Source of the DNA: Clostridia bacterium
Lineage (GTDB): Bacteria > Bacillota > Clostridia > Christensenellales > CAG-138
Reading direction: 5' to 3'
Length of the DNA: 64,000 nucleotides
NCBI GenBank assembly: GCA_017545535.1
Contig: JAFWMS010000011.1
Span: 1-64,000 of the forward strand
This document shows positions 26,085-33,373 of this stretch, in pieces. Numbering within the stretch: the stretch's first letter is position 1; every line of letters begins with the position of its first letter. The notes under the pieces are model-generated. The model had not been told where the DNA came from, made no database searches, and was given only the letters and a program-made list of their open reading frames with translations. Made by a program: the position numbers and the translations under genes.

Positions 26085-27239
26085 TTAGAAGTCGTACCGC
26101 TTGCAGACGGGGGCGTTGTTGGCGGCGGATTCAGCGTCGTACCAGATGATGTTGTTGCCGGTCTCCCGATCGAAGAGCTGAATGAGATGGGGCCGGGTGG
26201 TGAAATTGATGGTCTTTCCCATGGACACGTCGGTAGTGAGATCCACCGTGGGGATCAGCATGACCACTTCATCCTTGTCGGTGCGGGCGTGGATGTTGTA
26301 TTCGCTGCCCATCATCTCGCTGACCTCGATCTTGGCGGAGAGCTCGCCCTCCCCCACGGTCACATGCTGGGGACGGATGCCGGCCACGATGTCGCAGGAC
26401 TTGGCGTTGATCTGCTTCAAAGCCTTCTGCTGGAAATCGCCCAGAAGGAATTTGACCCCGCGGATCTCCGCATAATATTTGCCGTCTTCCAACAGGAGCT
26501 TGCAGTTGTCGAAGAAGTTCATGACGGGCATGCCGATGAAGCCGGCCACGAACAGGTTCACGGGCTTGTTGAACACCTCCTGGGGGGTGCCGATCTGGTT
26601 CACATAGCCGTCCTTCATGATGACGATCCGATCACCCAGGGTCATGGCCTCGGTCTGATCGTGGGTCACATACATGAAGGTGGTGTTGATACGGGAGCGG
26701 AGCTTGATGATCTCGGCCCGCATCTGGTTGCGGAGCTTGGCGTCCAGGTTACTAAGAGGTTCGTCCATCAAAAACACCTTGGGATCGCGGACCATGGCGC
26801 GGCCGATGGCCACACGCTGCCGCTGACCGCCGGACAGGGCCTTGGGCTTGCGCTTGAGGTATTGGGTGATGTCCAGGATCTCCGCCACTTCACGAACCTT
26901 CTTGTCGATGACATCCTTGGGCTCCTTGCGCAGCTTCAGAGCGAAGGCCAGATTGTCATACACAGTCTTGTGGGGGTACAGGGCGTAGTTCTGGAACACC
27001 ATTGCGATGTCCCGATCCTTGGGCGCCACATCGTTGACCAGCTTGCCGTCGATGTAGAGCTCACCGTCGCTGATCTCCTCAAGGCCGGCCACCATCCTGA
27101 GCGTGGTGCTCTTGCCGCAGCCGGAGGGGCCCACCAGGACGATGAACTCCTTGTCCTTGATCTCCAGGTTCACATCGTGAACCGCGGTCACCTTGTTGTC
27201 GTAGACCTTCTTCAGTCCCTTCATCACGACTTCTGACAT
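26085..27239 (-). CDS. Carbohydrate ABC transporter ATPase, MsmK/UgpC type
   Basis: A 384-residue cytoplasmic ATPase with Walker A (GPSGCGKST), Q-loop ([10 protein letters not shown]), signature ([14 protein letters not shown]), Walker B ([12 protein letters not shown]) and the C-terminal TOBE/OB-fold regulatory domain. It energises the cluster B importer. MsmK-type ATPases often serve several importers, so it may also serve cluster A. It is the first gene after a consensus promoter at 27329-27357. Confidence 0.95.
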   Translation of the reverse strand: MSEVVMKGLKKVYDNKVTAVHDVNLEIKDKEFIVLVGPSGCGKSTTLRMVAGLEEISDGELYIDGKLVNDVAPKDRDIAMVFQNYALYPHKTVYDNLAFALKLRKEPKDVIDKKVREVAEILDITQYLKRKPKALSGGQRQRVAIGRAMVRDPKVFLMDEPLSNLDAKLRNQMRAEIIKLRSRINTTFMYVTHDQTEAMTLGDRIVIMKDGYVNQIGTPQEVFNKPVNLFVAGFIGMPVMNFFDNCKLLLEDGKYYAEIRGVKFLLGDFQQKALKQINAKSCDIVAGIRPQHVTVGEGELSAKIEVSEMMGSEYNIHARTDKDEVVMLIPTVDLTTDVSMGKTINFTTRPHLIQLFDRETGNNIIWYDAESAANNAPVCKRYDF

Positions 27240-27276
27240 GCTGCCGTTTCCTCCTTCTGGATTCCTTTCTGATTTG

Positions 27277-27292
27277 TTTTACAAAATGAAAA
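27277..27292. promoter_or_regulatory. Candidate operator, first TTACAAAATG copy
   Basis: TTTTACAAAATGAAAA resembles the dyad TTACA-TTT-TGTAA at 27378 and lies between the cluster B promoter and its first gene. Probably bound by the LacI-family protein encoded at 27525-28556. Confidence 0.5.
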
Positions 27293-27328
27293 TATGCGTT
27301 TGACCCTTTGGTGGTCTTATCCAGTTGC

Positions 27329-27357
27329 ATTATACCGATGTATTTACAATATGTCAA
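27329..27357 (-). promoter_or_regulatory. Consensus promoter of the nine-gene cluster B operon
   Basis: Minus strand TTGACA (27352-27357), 17-bp spacer, TATAAT (27329-27334). This is a perfect sigma-A consensus driving genes from 27239 down to 15892. Confidence 0.85.
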
Positions 27358-27377
27358 CATAAACGTGAAAATAATCT

Positions 27378-27390
27378 TTACATTTTGTAA
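27378..27390. promoter_or_regulatory. Candidate operator dyad TTACA-TTT-TGTAA
   Basis: A perfect dyad TTACATTTTGTAA upstream of the cluster B -35 box. A third copy, TTTACATTTTGCAC, lies at 27439-27452 close to the lacI promoter. The sequence differs from the TGAAACGTT sites of cluster A, so the two clusters appear to have separate regulators. Confidence 0.55.
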
Positions 27391-27438
27391 TATTTTTGTG
27401 GAAAAACGATGCTGCATCATGAATATCTTTTTGATTGG

Positions 27439-27452
27439 TTTACATTTTGCAC
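27439..27452. promoter_or_regulatory. Candidate operator near the second lacI promoter
   Basis: TTTACATTTTGCAC repeats the motif at 27378. It overlaps a possible lacI promoter (TTGCAC 27448-27453, 17-bp spacer, TACTAT 27471-27476), which would make the regulator autoregulated. Confidence 0.5.
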
Positions 27453-27524
27453 ATCTTGATTTTTCGTCTATACTATGTTATAGTAAATTTATAATAGCTA
27501 ACCGACAGGGAAAGGAATCGGCAC

Positions 27525-28556
27525 ATGGCACTCAAACGAGTCACCATCCAGGATATTGCGACCGCTTGCGGGCTGAGCCGCAACACGGTCTCCAAGGTCT
27601 TCAACAACCGGGGCGCCGTTCCGGAGGCGACCAAAAAGGCCGTGATCCAGAAGGCCCAGGAGCTGGGATACTACCAGCTGCCCGAGGAGACCGGGTATGC
27701 ACCTGAAATCTCCCAGAACAAGAACATCGCCCTGCTCACCCAGCATAAGCTGCTGAGCCATAACTTCGGCGCGTTCTTTATCACCAGCTTCACGGATCAG
27801 GTCTGCCGCGCCGGCTACACGCTGAAGATGTTTGAGATCTCCCCGCAGGAAATTGAAGACAAAAAACTGCCGCCTCATCTCTCTTTAAAAGAAACGGCCG
27901 GCTTTCTTTGCATCGAGCTGTTCAGCAAACCCTATCAGGAAATGCTTTGTTCCTTAGGCATCCCCTGCGCCTTTGTAGACGGATATGCCCGGACCAGCAA
28001 GGCCTTGATGGAGTGTGATTTCATTTCCATGGAAAACTACGCCGCCACCCTCTGCCTGGTAGAACGGCTCATCGCCGCTGGGGCAAAGCGGATCGGTTTC
28101 GTGGGGGACAAGGAACACTGCAACAGCTTTTATGAGCGCTGGGCCGCCTATTCCGCAGCCCTGGCCGATGCGGAGCTGACGCTGGACAGGTCCCTTTGCA
28201 TCCTGGAGGAGGACAGCGAGAACTACGGGGATGTGGACTGGCTCCTCTCCCGCCTGACGGCCATGCCCACCGTTCCAGACGCCTTCGTCTGCGCCAACGA
28301 TTACTTGGCCATCCATATCATGGCTGCCCTGAAGCGGATGGGCATGCGCATCCCCCAGGATGTGATGGTGACCGGCTTCGACGGGTCCCCCGAAGCATCC
28401 ATGGCGGAGCCCACGCTCACCACCGCCACCATCCCAAGCACCGACATCGGCCGTCTGTCCGCCATGCTGCTCATCGACCGCATCCGGCACCCGGAACACC
28501 CCTGCCGCTGGACCAGCGTCAAGTCCACCCCCGTCTGGGGCGGCAGCACACGGTAG
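27525..28556 (+). CDS. LacI-family transcriptional regulator of cluster B
   Basis: A 343-residue repressor with an N-terminal HTH (VTIQDIATACGLSRNTVSKVF) and a periplasmic-binding-protein-like effector domain. It is divergent from the cluster B operon. Three copies of a TTACATTTTG motif in the shared intergenic region are the likely operators. A short stem (gaggc 28582-28586 with gcctc 28595-28599, then T6) ends the transcript. Effector unknown. Confidence 0.87.
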   Translation: MALKRVTIQDIATACGLSRNTVSKVFNNRGAVPEATKKAVIQKAQELGYYQLPEETGYAPEISQNKNIALLTQHKLLSHNFGAFFITSFTDQVCRAGYTLKMFEISPQEIEDKKLPPHLSLKETAGFLCIELFSKPYQEMLCSLGIPCAFVDGYARTSKALMECDFISMENYAATLCLVERLIAAGAKRIGFVGDKEHCNSFYERWAAYSAALADAELTLDRSLCILEEDSENYGDVDWLLSRLTAMPTVPDAFVCANDYLAIHIMAALKRMGMRIPQDVMVTGFDGSPEASMAEPTLTTATIPSTDIGRLSAMLLIDRIRHPEHPCRWTSVKSTPVWGGSTR

Positions 28557-28581
28557 AATATTACGAAGCAAGACAAATCAA

Positions 28582-28608
28582 GAGGCTTTGAACCGCCTCC
28601 TGTTTTTT
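28582..28608 (+). terminator. Terminator of the second lacI gene
   Basis: A short GC stem gaggc/gcctc with an eight-base loop, followed by TTTTTT at 28603-28608. Confidence 0.6.
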
Positions 28609-28700
28609 CATCTCTTCTATATGCCATGCTGCTCATATGCGAACAGTATCGGCAGGCAAGTCTGTATCGAGGATAAGGATCCTTCCCCCGCAACCATAAG

Positions 28701-28730
28701 AAAAGGCAGTCCCAGAGGGGACTGCCTTTT
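28701..28730 (-). terminator. Terminator of the FAD/Fe-S dehydrogenase operon
   Basis: aaaaggcagtccc (28701-28713) pairs with gggactgcctttt (28718-28730). The A/T-flanked stem can act in both directions and ends the operon read from 32072 to 28763. Confidence 0.85.
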
Positions 28731-28762
28731 TATGTCGCAGATGCGATTTTGGATGATCGGGA

Positions 28763-29911
28763 TTATACGACGGAGGGTTCGGTGAACAGGTTGCCCTCGG
28801 CGAAGCGGGAAAGCCGAAGGCGGGAGGCATCGATGGTGGGCTCAAGGCCGAGGATCATCTCGGACATAACGGTCCCGGTAACGGGGCCAAACATGAAGCC
28901 ATGTCCGCTGAAGCCTACGGCCATATAGAATCCCTCCACGGAATCCGCTTTATCGTAGATGGGCTGACGGTCCGGGGACATGTTGTATAGGCCTGCCCAC
29001 TGGCGGATGACGCGCAATTTTCCGATGGCCGGCAGCACGTTGTCGATGGTCTTGGCCATTTCCTCCAGGAACTGCCACGAGGAGGTCCTTCTCAGATCCC
29101 GGGGCTCCGAGGAGTCGGCGCGCCCCATGATGAACGAGCCGTGGGGCGTCTGCTGCACATACAGGTTCAGGTTGAAGGCCATGACCATGGGGTCCTGCAT
29201 GTGCTCGACGGGTTCGGTCACCAGGATCTGATGCCGCTCCGAATAGAGGGGCAGCTCCAAGCCCACCATCTTCGCGATACCCTGAGACCAGGCGTTTGCG
29301 GCATTGACCACGATGCGGGTCTCGATATAGCCCTTGTTGGTCTCCACCCCGACGACCCTGCCCTTCTCGACCCGGATGCCCGTCACCTCAGTGAAGGTGT
29401 TGAATTCCACGCCCAGCCGCTTGGCGGCCTTATAGAAGGCGTCCGTCGTCTTGTGGGGATTCAAAAAGCCGTCCTTGGGGCAATAGGCAGCGCCGGAGAG
29501 GACGTCGGTATTGAGATGGGGGACCAGCTCCTTGGCCTCCTCCAAACTGACCATGCGCGAGGGGATGCCGCAGGCGTGCTGGACCTCAACATTCTTTTCG
29601 AACTGGACCAGCTCTTTTTCCGTGTCGGCGATCATCAGATACCCGCTCTGACGAAGCTCGATGTCGCCGTCATATTCGAGGATGTCGTTGGCATGCTCAT
29701 AAAACTCCGTGGAGAATTTGGACATGCGGCAGTTCATCTCGGTGCCCCACTGCATGCGAAATCCGGCGCCGCAGGCACCGGTGGAGCCGGAACAGATGAA
29801 GCTCTTTTCCAGCACGACGATATTCTTCGCGCCGCGAACGGCCAGATTGTAGGCGATGGAGCAGCCGGACATCCCCGCGCCGATGATGACGATATCCGCT
29901 TTAGTCTTCAT
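28763..29911 (-). CDS. FAD-dependent amino-acid/amine oxidoreductase (DadA/SoxB family)
   Basis: A 382-residue flavoprotein with an N-terminal Rossmann dinucleotide motif (DIVIIGAGMSGCSIA) and the DAO-family fold. It is the likely substrate-oxidising subunit of a multi-subunit dehydrogenase, passing electrons to the Fe-S and second FAD subunits encoded upstream. Similar catalytic subunits occur in archaeal L-proline dehydrogenase, hydrogen cyanide synthase (HcnC), opine oxidase and D-hydroxyproline dehydrogenase. The start overlaps the BFD gene's end by 11 bp. The substrate cannot be read from the sequence; a D-amino acid, proline derivative or N-methyl amino acid is plausible. Confidence 0.85.
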   Translation of the reverse strand: MKTKADIVIIGAGMSGCSIAYNLAVRGAKNIVVLEKSFICSGSTGACGAGFRMQWGTEMNCRMSKFSTEFYEHANDILEYDGDIELRQSGYLMIADTEKELVQFEKNVEVQHACGIPSRMVSLEEAKELVPHLNTDVLSGAAYCPKDGFLNPHKTTDAFYKAAKRLGVEFNTFTEVTGIRVEKGRVVGVETNKGYIETRIVVNAANAWSQGIAKMVGLELPLYSERHQILVTEPVEHMQDPMVMAFNLNLYVQQTPHGSFIMGRADSSEPRDLRRTSSWQFLEEMAKTIDNVLPAIGKLRVIRQWAGLYNMSPDRQPIYDKADSVEGFYMAVGFSGHGFMFGPVTGTVMSEMILGLEPTIDASRLRLSRFAEGNLFTEPSVV

Positions 29912-30182
29912 GCTTCTCGGCCTCCTCTGCGATAAGATGGAGCTTTACGCCGACCACCGGGGGACGAAGGTTGTGGAACTTGAGATCGGCCATGCTCTGG
30001 CCCGTGGCGTTTGCAATCTCCCGGAGCACAAGCTGTCCGCAGGTCTTGCCCTGGCATGGACCCATACCCACACGGGTGATCCGCTTGATCTCATCGTAGG
30101 TAATGTATCCCTGAGCGATGAGGTCCCGGATATCCTTCAGCGTCACGTCGGAACAACGGCAGATGATGGTGTTTTCGTCCAT
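29901..30182 (-). CDS. BFD-type [2Fe-2S]-binding subunit
   Basis: A 93-residue bacterioferritin-associated-ferredoxin-like domain. It has CRC near the N-terminus and GPCQGKTCG in the second half; these four cysteines are the classic BFD [2Fe-2S] ligands. In related dehydrogenases this domain is often fused to the second FAD subunit; here it is a separate gene. AAAGGAGG precedes the ATG. It acts as an internal electron-transfer subunit. Confidence 0.85.
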   Translation of the reverse strand: MDENTIICRCSDVTLKDIRDLIAQGYITYDEIKRITRVGMGPCQGKTCGQLVLREIANATGQSMADLKFHNLRPPVVGVKLHLIAEEAEKHED

Positions 30183-30186
30183 GCGC

Positions 30187-30675
30187 TTACGCCTCCTTTC
30201 GGAAGTTTCTGAAATCGTAGAGATACCGGCGATCCACCTCCAACGTAACGACCGGCGTACGGTCGAAGGAGGGGGGATTCATGACCCTGACGACCCTGGC
30301 TTCACAGATGGGCTGCCCAGCCCGATCCAGTCCAACGACCATCTCGCCCGCTTCGGGCAGGGGCAGAAACTCATAGGGGATGCGGAACTCGACGGTATCG
30401 GCGGATTTGGAACCGTCGACGATCATGACGGCGAGGCCGGGGCATTTTGCAACACACAGGCCGCAGCCGGTGCACCGGGTCTCGTCCCGACGGGGGATGT
30501 CGTTGATATCGTTGCCGATCTGGATTGCGCCGGCAGGGCAGGCGGTTTGGCAGGGATTGCAGGGAATCCTCTGATAGCACTCCACCACGGCGACGGGACC
30601 TTTGTTGATCCTCTCCATGGAAGGGAACTTCGTCATGACCATCTCACGGGAGGCCACGCCCGTTTTCTCAAACAT
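30187..30675 (-). CDS. 4Fe-4S dicluster ferredoxin subunit
   Basis: A 162-residue electron-transfer protein with two cysteine clusters, CNPCQTACP (with an extra Cys upstream) and CTGCGLCVAKCP, followed by an approximately 75-residue beta-rich tail. It probably links the FAD subunits to an external acceptor. It lies 4 bp upstream of the BFD gene and 12 bp downstream of the second FAD subunit gene, all with good ribosome-binding sites. Confidence 0.87.
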   Translation of the reverse strand: MFEKTGVASREMVMTKFPSMERINKGPVAVVECYQRIPCNPCQTACPAGAIQIGNDINDIPRRDETRCTGCGLCVAKCPGLAVMIVDGSKSADTVEFRIPYEFLPLPEAGEMVVGLDRAGQPICEARVVRVMNPPSFDRTPVVTLEVDRRYLYDFRNFRKEA

Positions 30676-30687
30676 ATTCCATCCTCC

Positions 30688-31770
30688 TTACAGCTGGCTG
30701 ATTTTCATTCCAGCACGGATCCGATCTCCGACGGGACCGGATCTGAGATCCTCGAGTTGCTTTAGATACGTCTGTTTGCGCTGTTCAAAGTCCGTAGGTA
30801 CGTGACCAAGTCCGGCGGCGGCGCACAGCCCGGCCAAATATCCCTCGGCCATGGCGGAGCTGGCCTCCTCTATGCCGGAGGCGTCCCCCGCGACGAAAAT
30901 ACCGGGGATGCTGGTCTCGCAGGATTCGGTTCGCATGGGGACATATCCGCTGAGCTGGGGGACGTATTTCATCTCGACGCCGCGCATAGCCAAAAGCTCG
31001 TTCAAGGGGCTCAGGCCCACGGAAATGCACATGACGTCCACGTCATACCGTTTTTCGGTGCCGGGGATCGGCTGAAACTTGCCGTCCACTTCACACACCA
31101 CAGCCGCCTCAAGACAATCCGTGCCGATGGCCTCCTTGACCGTATGGGAGGTGAGGATGGGTACGCCCATTCTGGCCAGCTTGGAAGCGTGGACCAGATA
31201 GGCGCCGATCCGCGGCGCGGCGTCCAGGACCGCCACGACCTGGATGCCGGCCTGCAGGAGCTGATAGCTCACGATCACGCCGATGTTGCCTGCGCCGACC
31301 ATCAAAACACGATCGCCGGGACGAATGCCGTACACGTTCATCAGCGTCTGCACGGCGCCTGCTCCATAGATGCCCGGCAGGTCATTGTTGGGGAAGGCCA
31401 GGGACTTTTCATAGGCGCCGGTGGCACAGAGTATGGACCGGGCTTTGATCTTGAAATACTCCTTCTCATCTCTCAATACGGTGACCACGTTGTCCTCATA
31501 GAAGCCGACGGCGGTCGCATTGAGCATGATCTCGATCTGATCGCCGTATGCCTTGATCTTTGAAAGAAGGATGTCGGCGATGTCCACGCCTCTGTGGGAG
31601 GCGTACTGGCTTTCCGAGCCGAAGAACATGTGGGTCTGTTTGATGAGCTGTCCGCCGGGCTTGAAGTTGCGCTCCAAAACGAGGACCTTTGCGCCGGAGG
31701 ATGCCGCAGAGATGGCGGCACACAGGCCTGCGGGGCCGGAACCGATGACAAGCAGTTCGACTTCTCTCAT
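30688..31770 (-). CDS. FAD/NAD(P)-binding oxidoreductase subunit (HcnB/SoxA-like)
   Basis: A 360-residue flavoprotein with two Rossmann motifs: the N-terminal LVIGSGPAGLCAA for FAD and internal VLMVGAGNIGV for NAD(P)H. It corresponds to the alpha subunit of HcnABC/OoxAB/proline dehydrogenase complexes, here without the fused BFD domain. Its start overlaps the [2Fe-2S] subunit gene by 4 bp. It probably moves electrons between substrate-oxidising FAD and NAD(P) or a ferredoxin. Confidence 0.85.
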   Translation of the reverse strand: MREVELLVIGSGPAGLCAAISAASSGAKVLVLERNFKPGGQLIKQTHMFFGSESQYASHRGVDIADILLSKIKAYGDQIEIMLNATAVGFYEDNVVTVLRDEKEYFKIKARSILCATGAYEKSLAFPNNDLPGIYGAGAVQTLMNVYGIRPGDRVLMVGAGNIGVIVSYQLLQAGIQVVAVLDAAPRIGAYLVHASKLARMGVPILTSHTVKEAIGTDCLEAAVVCEVDGKFQPIPGTEKRYDVDVMCISVGLSPLNELLAMRGVEMKYVPQLSGYVPMRTESCETSIPGIFVAGDASGIEEASSAMAEGYLAGLCAAAGLGHVPTDFEQRKQTYLKQLEDLRSGPVGDRIRAGMKISQL

Positions 31771-32072
31771 TGGATCTTCCCCTTTCCTTCCTGAGTCTCC
31801 ACCTTCATCCCCTCCTTGAGGAGCGTGATGCAGGTGCGGACATTTGGCTCTCCGTCTACGATCATCTGACAGGAAGCACAGTTGCCGATGGCGCAGTAGA
31901 ATCCTCGGGGACGATGCTTTTCCAAGCTTCTGGCAAGCACCTTCACCCCGGCAGCGTGAAGCGCGGCCGCAATAGTTTCGCCTTCATATCCCGTCATGTG
32001 CTGTCCGTTGAAGGTAAAATGGATCTCCTTACCGCGGTCAAAGGTAAGGATCGGATGTTGAGCAATCCTCAT
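31767..32072 (-). CDS. [2Fe-2S]-binding subunit, HcnA-like
   Basis: A 101-residue ferredoxin-type domain with the cysteine pattern YCAIGNCASC followed by TC, as in HcnA and the N-terminal part of sarcosine oxidase alpha. It is the first gene of the five-gene dehydrogenase operon. The ATG at 32072 is chosen because homologues begin close to this point; longer in-frame versions reach into the hairpin of the leader. AAAGGA lies somewhat far upstream. The long leader before it is described separately. Confidence 0.8.
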   Translation of the reverse strand: MRIAQHPILTFDRGKEIHFTFNGQHMTGYEGETIAAALHAAGVKVLARSLEKHRPRGFYCAIGNCASCQMIVDGEPNVRTCITLLKEGMKVETQEGKGKIQ

Positions 32073-32414
32073 TTCCACATGTCCTTTCGTTATTTTTTTG
32101 AAGTATCTCTTCTCGCACAAAGAAAGCCAATCCAATCATGGCTTTCTTCGATGATCAATATGTCGTTGTCACTTCTCCGATATAGGGGGATAGACGATCG
32201 TTTCGGAGAGGTCGAAGGTTTCTCTCACGGAGTGGGAGCTCATCCGGACGTCCTTCGGACTCGGGCCAACGACCGCACGAAGCGTCGTTCTCCGGTCGCG
32301 TGGTGACGAAACAAGCGTTTGACATAACTCTGCCTTTTTCGACTCATATGCAAAAGAGTCTAATTTTTCTTCCCGATCCCCTTGGATCACCAATAAAAAC
32401 GCTGTACGATATCC
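32073..32414 (-). ncRNA. Candidate structured 5' leader (possible riboswitch/attenuator)
   Basis: About 340 nt lie between the expected transcription start and the first gene. Visible helices on the minus-strand RNA are gactc/gagtc (32341-32360), a three-way-junction-like unit, a GAGAG/CTCTC hairpin (32206-32226) and a 10-bp stem near the gene. The junction is closed by ccgga/tccgg (32291-32295 with 32244-32248) around two hairpins, 32268-32289 and 32250-32260. The gene-proximal stem pairs 32120-32129 with 32139-32148 and could act as a weak terminator. I could not match it to glycine, T-box, guanidine-I or THF classes by eye. A 74-codon frame overlapping it lacks a ribosome-binding site. Confidence 0.45.
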
Positions 32415-32420
32415 ATGGAT

Positions 32421-32449
32421 AATGTAGCATATCTTGCCGCTGTTGTCAA
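32421..32449 (-). promoter_or_regulatory. Promoter of the dehydrogenase operon
   Basis: Minus strand TTGACA (32444-32449), 17-bp spacer, TACATT (32421-32426) preceded by TGC, an extended -10. It puts the transcript start near 32414 and gives an unusually long leader. Confidence 0.7.
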
Positions 32450-32586
32450 CGAAGAACCAGGGCTGATGGGATGGATCAACGGATACGATCCGGCCTGCAA
32501 ATGGGTAGGCAAAGTCGGCAGGTCAAACCACATCAAGTGCAAGGACCCCCGTGATCATGGCTCCCAAATCTGAAGGGTTTCTCCTT

Positions 32587-33264
32587 TTATCCGTCGGACA
32601 GCTGATACAGGCCGTAAAGCAGGACCACCCAAAGCTTGTTCGCCTTCTTCGTGGCGATATACCAGATGAGCAGGGCCAGGACGCCGCCGGCGAAGACGCC
32701 GCAGAAGGTATACTTGACCCAGAGGGCCAGGGCGGCCAGGGCCCCGCAAGCGAAGGCTTCCCTTTTAAACAGAGCCCGGTCCTCCCGAGTCGCCGTCAGG
32801 GTCAGCTTCAAAAACAGGGCAATCACCGGCAGGAACAGCTCCTCCGCGCTGCTGCCGTGAGAGAAGGCCGGGCTGACGCCGATAGACAGAGCCAGCACCG
32901 GCGGCAGCAGGAACAGGGGCCAGGCATCGTCCCGCACCCACAGGGCGGTGATCCGGGTGCCGATGTAGAGAAACAGACCGAGGCAAACGACTTCAAGGAT
33001 GAACACGCCCAGGAAGCTCTCGCCCGAGATCAAAGCCGCCAGGGCGAAGAATAGATACAGGATGGGTCCCTTCTGCTCATATAGATCCAGATAGGGCATC
33101 TTTCCCTGCAATATCCCCCGCCCCACGATGAAGAAGCACTGCACGTCCACCCAGTCGTTGGTGGGGTACAACAGCGAGCTCTTGGAGCATATAAGCAGCA
33201 CCCCAAGGGCGGCTACAAAGGATCACAGCAGCAGCCCTATCCTGTTTTTCCGAAACACGATCAT
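32587..33264 (-). pseudogene. Decayed polytopic membrane protein (glycosyltransferase-39-like)
   Basis: Reading from ATG 33264 (or GTG 33258 after CAAAGGA), the frame has a TGA at 33223-33225 after 13 codons. It then stays open for over 200 codons with several hydrophobic helices. The segments YPTNDWVDVQCF and GILQGKMPYLDLYEQKGP resemble the first loop of ArnT/PMT-type (GT39) transferases, which normally exceed 450 residues. This frame stops at 32587, so it is both interrupted and truncated. It has no operon partner and sits between two unrelated operons. It is probably non-functional. Confidence 0.7.
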
Positions 33265-33373
33265 TCCTTTGCCCCGCTGAACAGGGACCTCCTTGCCATA
33301 TGGATAGTATATCGTGTCGCGGCAAGCTTAATCGAATCTGAAACAGGGCAAGGAGCCTTTTCGCAGAAAGCGG

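Noticed and set aside
32200-32260. Hammerhead-ribozyme-like core (GGATGAG then GAGAGAAAC on the minus strand)
   Set aside because: The invariant CUGAUGA is not met (C-G-G-A-U-G-A) and no proper stem III with cleavage triplet could be drawn.
32169-32393. 74-codon open frame on the minus strand within the leader
   Set aside because: GTG start without a ribosome-binding site, overlaps the helices, and matches nothing recognised; treated as chance.
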